Shown here piece by piece: positions 25,949-34,519 of a DNA stretch of 64,000 nucleotides. Position numbers and translations under genes: made by a program. The stretch comes from Alistipes sp. (GTDB taxonomy: Bacteria > Bacteroidota > Bacteroidia > Bacteroidales > Rikenellaceae). The stretch lies in assembly GCA_017416915.1 (NCBI GenBank), contig JAFQAN010000002.1, positions 1 to 64,000 of the forward strand. The letters are read 5' to 3'. The stretch's first letter is position 1; each line of letters begins with the position of its first letter. The notes beneath the pieces are model-generated. The model did no database searches and was not told the DNA's origin. It worked only from the letters and a program-made list of their open reading frames with translations.

Positions 25949-28378
25949 CTACTTGCGATTTTTTGCGTCGTAAGCAACGAACTCCTCGTAGTCGTACGTC
26001 CAACTATTGCCATAGGCAAGTTTGTGGATACGTATATATATCGCCTCGCGCGATGGCGCGTTAAAGCCTCCCGTACGGTCGTTCATTATACTATTCTCGG
26101 TGGGTCGATAGGCTCCTGAGGCAAAGGTGTATGCACCCTCATAGACGCCCAGACCATCGTTTTGGTAGCGGCTGTCGGATAGCAAGTGTCTCCACTTAAT
26201 GCTGTCGGCATCGAGTGCTCCATCCAACGTACAGTCTATATTTTTATACCAGCCCCACTGTTCGAAATTCTTTATTTCGTAGTAATAGTAATCGGTAATC
26301 TGTCCGTTGCCAGAGTATGAGTACTCGTCGCCTAACTTTGCGAAGCCATGACCACACGCCTCATGCAGGATAAGCTCGCGGAAGGTGGTGTCATTGCCAC
26401 ATAGCGGGAAGAATGATAGTGAGGGTCCATTGCCGAAGTCGCCTGTGGTATTGACGCTTGGGGATGCCATATAGCAGTTGCCAGCATAGACGTTGCTATT
26501 CATAATGACAACCATCATAGCTTCGTCAAGACGCGCATCGCCGACAATTGAGCGAGTATAGTCGTACGCCTCCCAGGTATCACCGTCAATAGACATGCCG
26601 TCCGACTTAACCTTACAGTTGAATGCCGTGCTGTCGTAGTCATATTCGTCGCTGCACCCCTCCAACTTCGAGACACACTTGACCATATAGACGTTGAACA
26701 TATCGCGGAAGGTGGTGTATGGCTCTTCGCTGAAAATATGCTCCATAGCGCGGCGTATATCACTCTCGTAGCGACCCGAGGCGATATGACGGTCGGAGTA
26801 GCCATCGCCCATAAGCACAATGTCGATGCCGTTGCCTCGTGTAGCACTCTGCAACACCACGACTTCGCCGTTGGCTGAGAAGTCGGTAGATTCGTACGTC
26901 TCGCCATATATATTATAGGTACTCCACTTTGTGTCGCCCTTATAGTCCGAATACGCGGTGTCGGGAACATAAATCGTTACGTTATCCCTCATAAATACAT
27001 CGCCTCCGAGGGTGGGAGGTGTTGTTGCCATCGAATATACCGATACCAGGTTGTCGCACTTGTTAAAGGCGCTATCCCCAATAGTCGCTACGTTCTCGGG
27101 GAGTGTTACGCTTGTGAGTCCATCGCAGTTGTAGAATGCTCCAACACCCAACTCCGTGAGGCTTTGGGGAAGAGTTATGCTCTCGATTGACACGCAGTCG
27201 CTGAATGCCAACTCTCCGATAGATGTTAGACCCTCTGATAGCTCTACGCTGCTGAGCTGAGAGCATTGGTAGAAGGCGTAAGTGCCAATTGATTGTACGC
27301 TACTTGGGAGAGTTATGCTGGAAAGTGTACCTTGGCTTTCGAACGTTCCGTAGCCCCCAACCGTATTCAGCGATGTTACATCGTCCGAAAAGGTAATGAC
27401 CCACTTATCGCCAACCCTCTCCTGCTTAACTATCGAGCTGCTGAATGCCCCATCGCGAAACGATAGCTGGTTGCCGTCGGTTGTGGTGTACCATATCTGC
27501 TTCGACGAAGGCGTTGTCGCCTCGAACAGCACCTGCAAAGCCGCCATCGGCTTGATGAAGTTGCGCTCTACGGCTACTGTGTTGGATGTCCTCTTGCTGA
27601 ATACGCCACCCTGGGTGTCTGTAACGGTGATGGTGATACCCGACGAGAATGTGGTCTCGGGCATAGCTATCCAAAACTCCGTGGGCGCACTCTTTGAGCC
27701 ACTCAGCTCGACACCCGTGCCGCAGTCGAGAGTTATCGACGTTGTGGCGTCGGCGCTCATTTGAAGTGTAGGTGCGCCACCTGTCGTGGCGATAAGCTCA
27801 GCAGCACCCGCAATCTTCTCGTTGGTATTACCCTCAACCTTGATGCTCTTGACCGTGCCGTCGCCCCAAAGTTTCAGTTTGAGGTAGCCCACGGCATTTC
27901 TAAACGCGAGTATAACATCATCCTCGCTGCTTGTTGCGGCAACCATAATGTTGCCATCGCGTGGGAATGAACGCTCGGCATAGCTCTGCTTGCTCGGCAT
28001 AAGTAGCGATATTGTCCCCGCAGCCGATATTGTGGCTGTTGTCTGGTAGGGGTATATGGCATAAATCCTGTCGAGCGACGTGTAACCCACGCCACCGTTG
28101 CCCACGAGCGAGAAGCTGCCACTCTTATCGCCACTATCGCCGTTGAATGCGAAGACGTTGTTGAAGTCGTTGGCATAGAATACCGAGATGCGGTCGCCCT
28201 CGTGCCACGCCAGCGATAGGTCATCCTCGATATATACACGTGTCGAGCTGTCGTCGATAGAGGCGACAAGGTCGCTATAACTGCGATTGATGGTAGATGT
28301 GAACTCCTCCTGATTAAAGATGTCGCCGCAGCCTACCAGCGCCACAGCAAGGAGCAACGTAAAATATAACTTTCTCAT
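25949..28378 (-). CDS. Lipoprotein with fimbrillin-like, BspA leucine-rich-repeat and M64 peptidase domains
   Basis: The 809-aa protein has a lipoprotein signal (lipobox VGC, Cys17). Residues about 40-280 resemble a fimbrillin-like domain (ISVFYAND, AIYPYQ, IPMA-type motifs). A BspA-type leucine-rich-repeat block follows at about 330-470 (IGTYAFYQCSQLSSVELSEG and its repeats). The C-terminal half is an M64 (IgA-peptidase-like) metallopeptidase with HEACGHGFAKLGDEY near 672-686. The zinc motif reads HExxxH, one residue longer than the common HExxH. It is probably surface exposed; the substrate is not predictable. Confidence 0.8.
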   Translation of the reverse strand: MRKLYFTLLLAVALVGCGDIFNQEEFTSTINRSYSDLVASIDDSSTRVYIEDDLSLAWHEGDRISVFYANDFNNVFAFNGDSGDKSGSFSLVGNGGVGYTSLDRIYAIYPYQTTATISAAGTISLLMPSKQSYAERSFPRDGNIMVAATSSEDDVILAFRNAVGYLKLKLWGDGTVKSIKVEGNTNEKIAGAAELIATTGGAPTLQMSADATTSITLDCGTGVELSGSKSAPTEFWIAMPETTFSSGITITVTDTQGGVFSKRTSNTVAVERNFIKPMAALQVLFEATTPSSKQIWYTTTDGNQLSFRDGAFSSSIVKQERVGDKWVITFSDDVTSLNTVGGYGTFESQGTLSSITLPSSVQSIGTYAFYQCSQLSSVELSEGLTSIGELAFSDCVSIESITLPQSLTELGVGAFYNCDGLTSVTLPENVATIGDSAFNKCDNLVSVYSMATTPPTLGGDVFMRDNVTIYVPDTAYSDYKGDTKWSTYNIYGETYESTDFSANGEVVVLQSATRGNGIDIVLMGDGYSDRHIASGRYESDIRRAMEHIFSEEPYTTFRDMFNVYMVKCVSKLEGCSDEYDYDSTAFNCKVKSDGMSIDGDTWEAYDYTRSIVGDARLDEAMMVVIMNSNVYAGNCYMASPSVNTTGDFGNGPSLSFFPLCGNDTTFRELILHEACGHGFAKLGDEYSYSGNGQITDYYYYEIKNFEQWGWYKNIDCTLDGALDADSIKWRHLLSDSRYQNDGLGVYEGAYTFASGAYRPTENSIMNDRTGGFNAPSREAIYIRIHKLAYGNSWTYDYEEFVAYDAKNRK

Positions 28379-28388
28379 AGCGCACCTC

Positions 28389-28526
28389 CTACCAATCGGT
28401 CTCCTCTTTTTCGCCTCCTACACCCTCCAAAGTGCCGCCCGAGACGTTTACGCCGCACTCTGCAATTACTTCTACGATGTTGAGTAGTGGGGCTTCATAA
28501 AGCTCCGTACCCTTAATTCTATACAT
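28389..28526 (-). CDS. Small 45-aa protein upstream of the M64 lipoprotein
   Basis: An ATG at 28526 opens a 45-codon frame (starts MYRIKGTELYEAPLLNIVEV, ends ETDW) that stops 10 nt before the lipoprotein gene. Its shape, a short N-terminal part, hydrophobic IVEV core and Gly/Ser-rich tail, resembles small proteins often found before surface-lipoprotein genes in Bacteroidales. It is probably co-transcribed with the M64 gene. Function unknown. Confidence 0.55.
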   Translation of the reverse strand: MYRIKGTELYEAPLLNIVEVIAECGVNVSGGTLEGVGGEKEETDW

Positions 28527-28880
28527 ATCTGTTTTTCGGTAATAATATTTTATCTGCTTCTACTGCTCGTCCTACGGACGAAAACAGGTGCAAATATATC
28601 ACTATTTTCGTTATGTACAACAATTTACGAGAAAAAAGATAAGGCTGACGTTTTGGTCTGTCCTTTTTAGGCAGTGAAAGCCAATTCACCTCAGATTTTG
28701 TTTATTTGCAATATGTTAGGTCGTTAGGCTGTGAAACGACTTCTCCTTCAAAAAGGTTTAGCGCCTTTATGCGTGTAGTCTTCTATGTAGGCTAAATTAA
28801 ATCCTATTAAACATAATTAAATCTCAATAATTACTTATACTTCTTTAGCGTATTGCACTTAATATTATTGATATTTTTAG
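28527..28880. other. AT-rich intergenic region before the EcoRV-like system
   Basis: About 350 nt without a supported gene. AT content rises sharply here, marking the left edge of the probable acquired restriction-modification segment. I see no inverted terminal repeats or transposase remnant. Confidence 0.6.
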
Positions 28881-28888
28881 TATATTTG
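28881..28888 (+). promoter_or_regulatory. Promoter -7 box of the EcoRV-like restriction-modification operon
   Basis: TATATTTG matches TAnnTTTG and lies 23 nt before the endonuclease ATG. The -33 element is not well defined (TTG at 28853-28855 is a few bases too far). No separate controller gene is present. Confidence 0.55.
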
Positions 28889-28911
28889 CAACATTAAATA
28901 GAATAGGGATT

Positions 28912-29688
28912 ATGACTAAGGAAAATTTTATTGAACAACTGCGTAATGCTGTGTGTAACTTCGGAGAAGCAATAAGCACCGATGATGGTAATTGGGTTGT
29001 AAAAGGTTTTGTGGACATTCACAAAAATATCTATACCATCTCTGCCGACACTAAAGTTATTTCTAAAATCATAGAACTCTATATTTTCCCCAAAATAATT
29101 GAATTTGCCGCAGCGAATAATCTGACTATTGAATTGACAAAGGAACAGAACTTTTACCCTGATATTACATTTAAAGATAATGAGGGTAACCTTTTTGCTG
29201 TTGATTTGAAAAGTAGTTACCGAAAAACGCCTACTCATATAAATGGTCTAACATTAGGAGCTTTTACAGGATATTTCCGTGAAAGAAATAGTTTGAAAAA
29301 TATTACACATCCTTATAGTGCATATAAAGCGCATATTGTATTAGGTGTAGTTTATGATATGGCCTCGGATATTGATGAATGTAAAACATATACATTGGAT
29401 CAACTTCAAGAGATTGTATCTGTAATTAGGAATTTCCAATTCTTTGTGCGTGAAAAATGGGAGATTGCTATTGACCGCCCAGGTAGTGGAAATACAAAGA
29501 ATATAGGGTCAGTTCATAAAATAGAGGATTTGATCAATGGTAAAGGGACATTTTCAGCGCTTGGTGAAGATATATTCAATGATTACTGGATGTATTATTT
29601 AACTGCGGATATGGCTCGTAAGGCAGAGTTGCCCAAACCGTATTATACAAATATATTAGAGTATAAAGAGTTTAAGCATATAAAGTAA
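28912..29688 (+). CDS. EcoRV-like type II restriction endonuclease
   Basis: The 258-aa protein aligns along its length with EcoRV as remembered. SADTKVISKIIELY (44-57) matches the Glu45 helix, FYPDITF (81-87) holds the first catalytic Asp, and FAVDLKSSY (95-103) gives the D-x-K pair. GSGNTKNIGSVH (191-202) matches the EcoRV recognition loop GSGNTTNIGSIH. GATATC specificity with blunt cleavage is therefore a reasonable prediction. The gene overlaps the methyltransferase start by one base (TAATG) and is much more AT-rich than the backbone. Confidence 0.88.
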   Translation: MTKENFIEQLRNAVCNFGEAISTDDGNWVVKGFVDIHKNIYTISADTKVISKIIELYIFPKIIEFAAANNLTIELTKEQNFYPDITFKDNEGNLFAVDLKSSYRKTPTHINGLTLGAFTGYFRERNSLKNITHPYSAYKAHIVLGVVYDMASDIDECKTYTLDQLQEIVSVIRNFQFFVREKWEIAIDRPGSGNTKNIGSVHKIEDLINGKGTFSALGEDIFNDYWMYYLTADMARKAELPKPYYTNILEYKEFKHIK

Positions 29689-30755
29689 TGTTGTCTCAGT
29701 TATCACTTTTTTCAGAACAAATACCACATCTTGCTAAATTCCCTTCTACCCGTTATCAAGGTAGTAAACAGAAATTTGCAGATTGGATATGGGAATGTAT
29801 TAAGCATATTCCCTTTCATTCTGCATTAGATGCTTTTGGTGGGACTGGATGTATATCTTTTCGTTTGAAAGAAGAGGGTAAAAGTGTTACATACAATGAT
29901 ATTCTCCCATTCAATTCTATCATAGGAAAGGCTTTAATAGAAAACACAAGTACTACTTTGGGGAACGAAGAAGTTGATAAACTTCTAAGCAAATGTCAAA
30001 ATATAGTATATCCGACTTTTATAGAAGATACATTTAGAGACATCTATTTTACGGATAAAGAGAATCATTGGTTGGATATTGTTTCTACAAATATCCGTAG
30101 AATTGAAAACCCATACAAACAAGCTATTGCATATTTCGCTTTATTCCAATCTTGTATTATAAAACGACCATATAATCTTTTTCATCGCAAGAATCTTTAT
30201 GTTCGTTTACAAGATGTTGAGCGTAGTTTTGGCAATAAGAAAACCTGGGATACTCCATTCGAAGAACACTTTCGGAAATTTGTGGAAGAGGCAAATGCTG
30301 CAGTTTTTAATAACGGAGAAAATTGTCGGTCAATAAACAAAGATATATTTGATGTTAAAGAAAACTATGATTTTGTTTATATTGATACGCCATATCTAAA
30401 TGACAGTGGAATGGGGGTTGATTATGCTGATTTCTATCATTTCCTAAATGGACTTGTTGATTATGATAATTGGTGTAATAAGATAGATTATAATAGCAGA
30501 CATTTGAGATTATACAGACAACCGAATGTTTGGAATAATCACGAAACCATCCATAAAGCATTTGAAAAACTGTTTGCTAAATTTCAAGATGCAACAATGG
30601 CAATATCGTATCGTTCAAATGGAGTCCCATCGATAGATGAAATTGTGGCAATGTTAGAAAATTTGGGTAAAAAGGTTACTGTTTATCAAAGCTGTGATAT
30701 TAAATATGTGTTAAGCATAAAACAGTGTAAAGAGGTTTTAATAGTGGCACAATAG
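29688..30755 (+). CDS. D12-class adenine-N6 DNA methyltransferase
   Basis: The 355-aa enzyme has the Dam/D12-type N-terminal motif (FPSTRYQGSKQKFADWI, 18-34), a SAM-binding LDAFGGTGCISF (about 45-56) and a catalytic motif read as YIDTPYL near 231-237, a TPY variant of DPPY. It presumably methylates adenine in the site cut by the EcoRV-like partner. It does not look like a close relative of M.EcoRV as remembered, so the pair may have been reassorted. A hairpin terminator follows. Confidence 0.85.
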   Translation: MLSQLSLFSEQIPHLAKFPSTRYQGSKQKFADWIWECIKHIPFHSALDAFGGTGCISFRLKEEGKSVTYNDILPFNSIIGKALIENTSTTLGNEEVDKLLSKCQNIVYPTFIEDTFRDIYFTDKENHWLDIVSTNIRRIENPYKQAIAYFALFQSCIIKRPYNLFHRKNLYVRLQDVERSFGNKKTWDTPFEEHFRKFVEEANAAVFNNGENCRSINKDIFDVKENYDFVYIDTPYLNDSGMGVDYADFYHFLNGLVDYDNWCNKIDYNSRHLRLYRQPNVWNNHETIHKAFEKLFAKFQDATMAISYRSNGVPSIDEIVAMLENLGKKVTVYQSCDIKYVLSIKQCKEVLIVAQ

Positions 30756-30776
30756 TTTGTTTAGAATCTATTAATT

Positions 30777-30817
30777 GTGGCGTATGTAGTGAACATTGTA
30801 GTTCCTTCATACGCCAC
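30777..30817 (+). terminator. Terminator after the first restriction-modification pair
   Basis: A perfect 10-bp stem (GTGGCGTATG / CATACGCCAC) with a 21-nt loop is followed by a T-rich stretch, 22 nt past the methyltransferase stop. Confidence 0.65.
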
Positions 30818-30918
30818 CTTGTTTTATTTATAATGCATCTTTGAAAGATGCTTGATTTTAGTGCTTTACTATCAAAAGTTTTATTCGCCTTTACACTCGT
30901 AGGTTTTGCCTTGCTGTT

Positions 30919-32607
30919 TTATGCGAAGAGTATCAGCAGTTGTGCTGTGAGTACTCTGAGGAACATAACCACGGGATATACCGTTGCGTAGCTTACTGCG
31001 GGCATATCGTTACCCGTTGTCTGGTTGGCAAAGCCGAGAGCAGGGGGGTCAGTCATCGAGCCAGCCATAAGACCCATCATCGTGTAGTAGTTGAGCTTGA
31101 AGCGCAGACGCGCTATGAGCGAGACGATAAATAGTGGCAATACCGTGATAATAACGCCATAGCCTATCCACTTGTAGCCACCATCGACAATCGCGTCGAT
31201 AAAGCCGTCGCCAGCACCGATACCCACCGCGCCGAGGAACATCGCGAGACCTATCTCACGAAGCATAAGGTTGGCGCTCATAGTAGTATATGTTACCAAG
31301 CCGAAGTGAGGACCAAACCTGCCGAGCAGAATAGCCACGATGAGCGGACCACCTGCCAAGCCGAGCTTCACGGGCTGCGGGATGTTCATCAGAGGCAGCG
31401 AGCCGAGCAGCACACCGAGCGCTATGCCGACAAATATGGGCAGGATGTTGGGGTGTTCGAGGCGTTTGAGTGAGTTGCCGAGGACCTTCTCAGCAGCAGC
31501 CACAGCCGCCTCGGGACCTACAACCATTACCTTGTCGCCCATCTGCAACTCCATACCCTGATAGGGGATAAGATCGACACCAGCACGGTTTACACGTGTG
31601 ATGTTGATGCCGTAACGGGTGCGCAGTCTGAGGTCCGAGAACTTCTTGCCGTTGATGTCCTCGCGAGTGATAAGGATGCGGCGCGACACCAATGGGGTAG
31701 ATTGCATTGCGGTAGCTCCCCACTCGTCGGCTGTCATCTCGACAGGGCGACCAAAGAAGGCGAGTATCGCCTCGCGGTCATCCTCGGTGCATATCACACG
31801 CAGACGGTCGCCCTTGCTAAGTGTCGTGGTGCCGTCAGCCATAACAATCTCGCCATCGGTGCGCATCACACGCGACACGACAAACTGGCGGTTGATAAGC
31901 GTGTGGGCGTGGGCGATAGTCGTGCCTTCGAGCATCTTGTTGGTAAACTCCACCGAGTAGCGGTGCGGGAGTGCCGTCTCGTTGCTTAGCGCCGCAAGAC
32001 CCTCATCCTCCTTCTTGAAGTCGATTTTGAGGATGTAGCGCATAGCGATCATCGAGAGGATGATGCCCACAACACCAAGAGGGTATGCCACGGCGTAACC
32101 CAATGATATTGAGTCTGCTATCTCGGGGTTGTATAGCTCAGAGTCAGCGTAGGCCTGCTGTGCAGCACCAAGACCTGGGGTGTTGGTTACCGCACCCGAC
32201 ATAACACCTACCATCGTGGGTAGTGGCTCGCCTGTGAAGATGTGTAGAAGATAGGTGGTAATACCGCCTATGAGTATTACCATTGCAGCGAGACCTATGA
32301 GCGTCAGACCGCCACTCTTCAACGACGAGAAGAAGCCTGGTCCCACCTGTAAACCTATCGAGAAGACGAAGAGTATCAGACCGAACTCCTTGATGAAGTG
32401 CAGCGTCTCGCCATCGATGTTTACACCAATATGCCCTGCGGCAATACCCGTAAAGAGTATCCACGTTACACCAAACGAGATACCCTTAATCTTAATCTTG
32501 CTCAGTGCGATACCCGATGCAATGACCAATGCAAGGATAAAGACTGTATGGGCAATAGAGGGGTGATCACTGCCACATACTACATCTTTTAACCATTGTA
32601 AATCCAT
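30919..32607 (-). CDS. AspT/YidE-family membrane transporter with TrkA-C domains
   Basis: The 562-aa protein has two blocks of 5-6 membrane helices (about 15-195 and 385-560) flanking two soluble RCK-C (TrkA-C) domains at about 215-290 and 300-375. This is the layout of the aspartate:alanine exchanger family. GLQVGPGFF and TNTPGLGAAQQAY (first block) and MTDPPALGFANQ (second block) are family motifs. The substrate in this organism is uncertain; amino-acid or dicarboxylate exchange is the family norm. Single gene. Confidence 0.88.
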   Translation of the reverse strand: MDLQWLKDVVCGSDHPSIAHTVFILALVIASGIALSKIKIKGISFGVTWILFTGIAAGHIGVNIDGETLHFIKEFGLILFVFSIGLQVGPGFFSSLKSGGLTLIGLAAMVILIGGITTYLLHIFTGEPLPTMVGVMSGAVTNTPGLGAAQQAYADSELYNPEIADSISLGYAVAYPLGVVGIILSMIAMRYILKIDFKKEDEGLAALSNETALPHRYSVEFTNKMLEGTTIAHAHTLINRQFVVSRVMRTDGEIVMADGTTTLSKGDRLRVICTEDDREAILAFFGRPVEMTADEWGATAMQSTPLVSRRILITREDINGKKFSDLRLRTRYGINITRVNRAGVDLIPYQGMELQMGDKVMVVGPEAAVAAAEKVLGNSLKRLEHPNILPIFVGIALGVLLGSLPLMNIPQPVKLGLAGGPLIVAILLGRFGPHFGLVTYTTMSANLMLREIGLAMFLGAVGIGAGDGFIDAIVDGGYKWIGYGVIITVLPLFIVSLIARLRFKLNYYTMMGLMAGSMTDPPALGFANQTTGNDMPAVSYATVYPVVMFLRVLTAQLLILFA

Positions 32608-32747
32608 AAATTATATCTATATGAGTTAGTAGTTGTTCTGTTCTGGGGGCAAAGGTAGTATTAATATCCATATAAAAAAACTAATTACGTAAATTCGCCG
32701 ATTTTTCGCTTAGTTTTTATAAAACTACACCTTCTGTCTAAGCAATT

Positions 32748-32797
32748 AACAAAGAAGAAGGTGACTAAAAAGTTAATTAGCCACCTCCCTCTTTGTT
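32748..32797 (-). terminator. Terminator after the SDR gene
   Basis: An inverted repeat AACAAAGAAGAAGGTGACTAA / TTAGCCACCTCCCTCTTTGTT (few mismatches) with a 9-nt loop lies just past the stop of the minus-strand SDR gene. Confidence 0.7.
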
Positions 32798-32810
32798 ATG
32801 AGATTGAATG

Positions 32811-33752
32811 TTATAGCTTGCGGCGTACAGCTTCGAGCATATCCACGGTCATCGACTCCAAGTCCCACTGAGGCTTCCAACCCCACTCCTCGCGAGCGCA
32901 GGTGTCATCCAATGAGTTGGGCCAGCTACGTGAAATCTGATCTTTGACGGGATCTACGTCGTACTCCATCTGGAAGCCAGGCACGTGGCGCTCAACGACC
33001 TCACGGATAATCTCGGGAGTGAAGCTCATTGAGGCGATGTTGAACGAGTTGCGGTGTTTGAGCTTCGAGGGATCAGCCTCCATAAGCTCTACGGTAGCAC
33101 GCAGCGCGTCGGGCATATACATCATATCCATATATACGTCGGGTGCGATGTTGCAGATAAACTTGTTGCCCTTGACAGCCTCGTAGTAGATCTCTACGGC
33201 GTAGTCGGTAGTACCACCACCAGGCAGCGTAACATTCGAGATGATACCAGGGAAGCGTACCGAGCGGGTATCTACACCAAAGCGTGTGTGGTAGTAGTTT
33301 GAGAGCAGCTCGCCTGTAACCTTGCATACACCGTAGATGGTGTTGGGCTGCATAACGGTATCCTGCGGGGTCTTATCGCGGGGGAAGTCGCCACCGAAAG
33401 CACCAATAGAGCTGGGCGTAAATACCGCGCAGTTCTTCTCGCGAGCAATCTCCAACGAGTTCTCCAAAGCTCCCATATTGATACGCATAGCCAACTGGGG
33501 ATTCTTCTCGCCTGTTGCCGACAGAAGGGCTACAAGGTTGAAGATAGAGTCGATCTTGTACTTATCGACAAGCTCGGCATAGCTCTTAGCGTCAAGGGCA
33601 TCGAGCGACTCGAACGGTCCAGCATCAGCCAGCACTGCGTTATGTTTAACATCGGTAGCAAGGACGTTCGATGCTCCGTAAATTGATCTTAAATATGGTA
33701 CCAACTCAGATCCAATCTGACCGCCAGCACCCAAAACCAAAATGCGCTTCAT
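32811..33752 (-). CDS. SDR-type L-threonine 3-dehydrogenase-like NAD-dependent epimerase/dehydratase
   Basis: The 313-aa protein has the NAD-binding GAGGQIGSELVPYLR (8-22) and the active-site NTIYGVCKVTGELL (Tyr and Lys, about 137-150). It most resembles the short-chain threonine 3-dehydrogenases, which oxidise threonine to 2-amino-3-ketobutyrate, rather than true sugar epimerases. It is monocistronic, with its own terminator. The threonine link to the aldolase at 10.6 kb is only thematic. Confidence 0.8.
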   Translation of the reverse strand: MKRILVLGAGGQIGSELVPYLRSIYGASNVLATDVKHNAVLADAGPFESLDALDAKSYAELVDKYKIDSIFNLVALLSATGEKNPQLAMRINMGALENSLEIAREKNCAVFTPSSIGAFGGDFPRDKTPQDTVMQPNTIYGVCKVTGELLSNYYHTRFGVDTRSVRFPGIISNVTLPGGGTTDYAVEIYYEAVKGNKFICNIAPDVYMDMMYMPDALRATVELMEADPSKLKHRNSFNIASMSFTPEIIREVVERHVPGFQMEYDVDPVKDQISRSWPNSLDDTCAREEWGWKPQWDLESMTVDMLEAVRRKL

Positions 33753-33920
33753 TGATTTGTGTTATGTTAGTTTTACGTTTTAGGTCTAATTACCGTTAAT
33801 GACACTAATTCTCAACAAAAATAGTTAAAATTTGCGAAAATAGTATGACTATTGCGATTTTTTTTACTATTAGCCCATCATTTATTCTCGGTAGATACTT
33901 TTCTTACCGCTATATTGTAT

Positions 33921-33928
33921 TATCTTTG
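33921..33928 (+). promoter_or_regulatory. Promoter -7 box of the DedA-like gene
   Basis: TATCTTTG lies 26 nt before the ATG, with a T-rich -33 region (TTTTC at about 33899-33903). Confidence 0.5.
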
Positions 33929-33953
33929 TGCGTACCTTACTTATTAAAGGTCT

Positions 33954-34403
33954 ATGGAAGCACTCCTCGAATACGGATACATAGGACTCTTCATCGGCTC
34001 GTTCCTCGCAGCTACGGTTGTGCCGTTCAGCTCCGACGTGTTAGTTGTCGGTATGTTGGCGATGGGCGGTAATGCCACTACCACAATCATCGTTGCAACC
34101 ATCGGCAATTGGCTCGGTGGTCTCACCTCGTATTGGATAGGTTGGTTGGGAAAGACCGAGTGGTTGGAGCGGTGGTTTAGGGTCAAGCGCGAGACTATCG
34201 AAAAATATAAAGCGAGCGTGGCACGGTGGGGCTCGTGGTTGGCGCTATTCACGTGGTTGCCCTTCGTGGGCGATGTCTTTGCTATCGTCCTCGGCTTCTT
34301 CAAAGCTCGTTTTCTGCCCTCGGCGCTGTGGATGCTTGTGGGTAAGGGCGGCAGATTTGTGGTGTGGGCTGTACTCTACTTCTACGCCGAACAGTGGTTT
34401 TAG
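33954..34403 (+). CDS. YqaA/DedA-family small membrane protein
   Basis: The 149-aa protein has three to four hydrophobic segments and the SNARE-associated/DedA-like pattern: PFSSDVLVVGMLAMGGN (23-39), TIGNWLGGLTSYWIG and FTWLPFVGDVFAIVLGFFK (about 98-116). Short YqaA-type members are proposed lipid-handling or flippase-like inner-membrane proteins; the activity here is not established. Single gene with its own promoter box. Confidence 0.85.
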   Translation: MEALLEYGYIGLFIGSFLAATVVPFSSDVLVVGMLAMGGNATTTIIVATIGNWLGGLTSYWIGWLGKTEWLERWFRVKRETIEKYKASVARWGSWLALFTWLPFVGDVFAIVLGFFKARFLPSALWMLVGKGGRFVVWAVLYFYAEQWF

Positions 34404-34458
34404 AGGTGAGCAAGTAGCCTAAATCGCGCGGAACGCTCGTTATTTCCGCAAAATATTG

Positions 34459-34466
34459 TATATTTG
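34459..34466 (+). promoter_or_regulatory. Promoter -7 box of the C1 aminopeptidase gene
   Basis: TATATTTG lies 53 nt before the ATG at 34520. The upstream TTTCCGC region at about 34442 is a weak -33 candidate. Confidence 0.5.
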
Positions 34467-34519
34467 TAGGGTGTAAAATCCAAAAACTATAAAATTACTA
34501 ACATAACAGATTATCAAAG

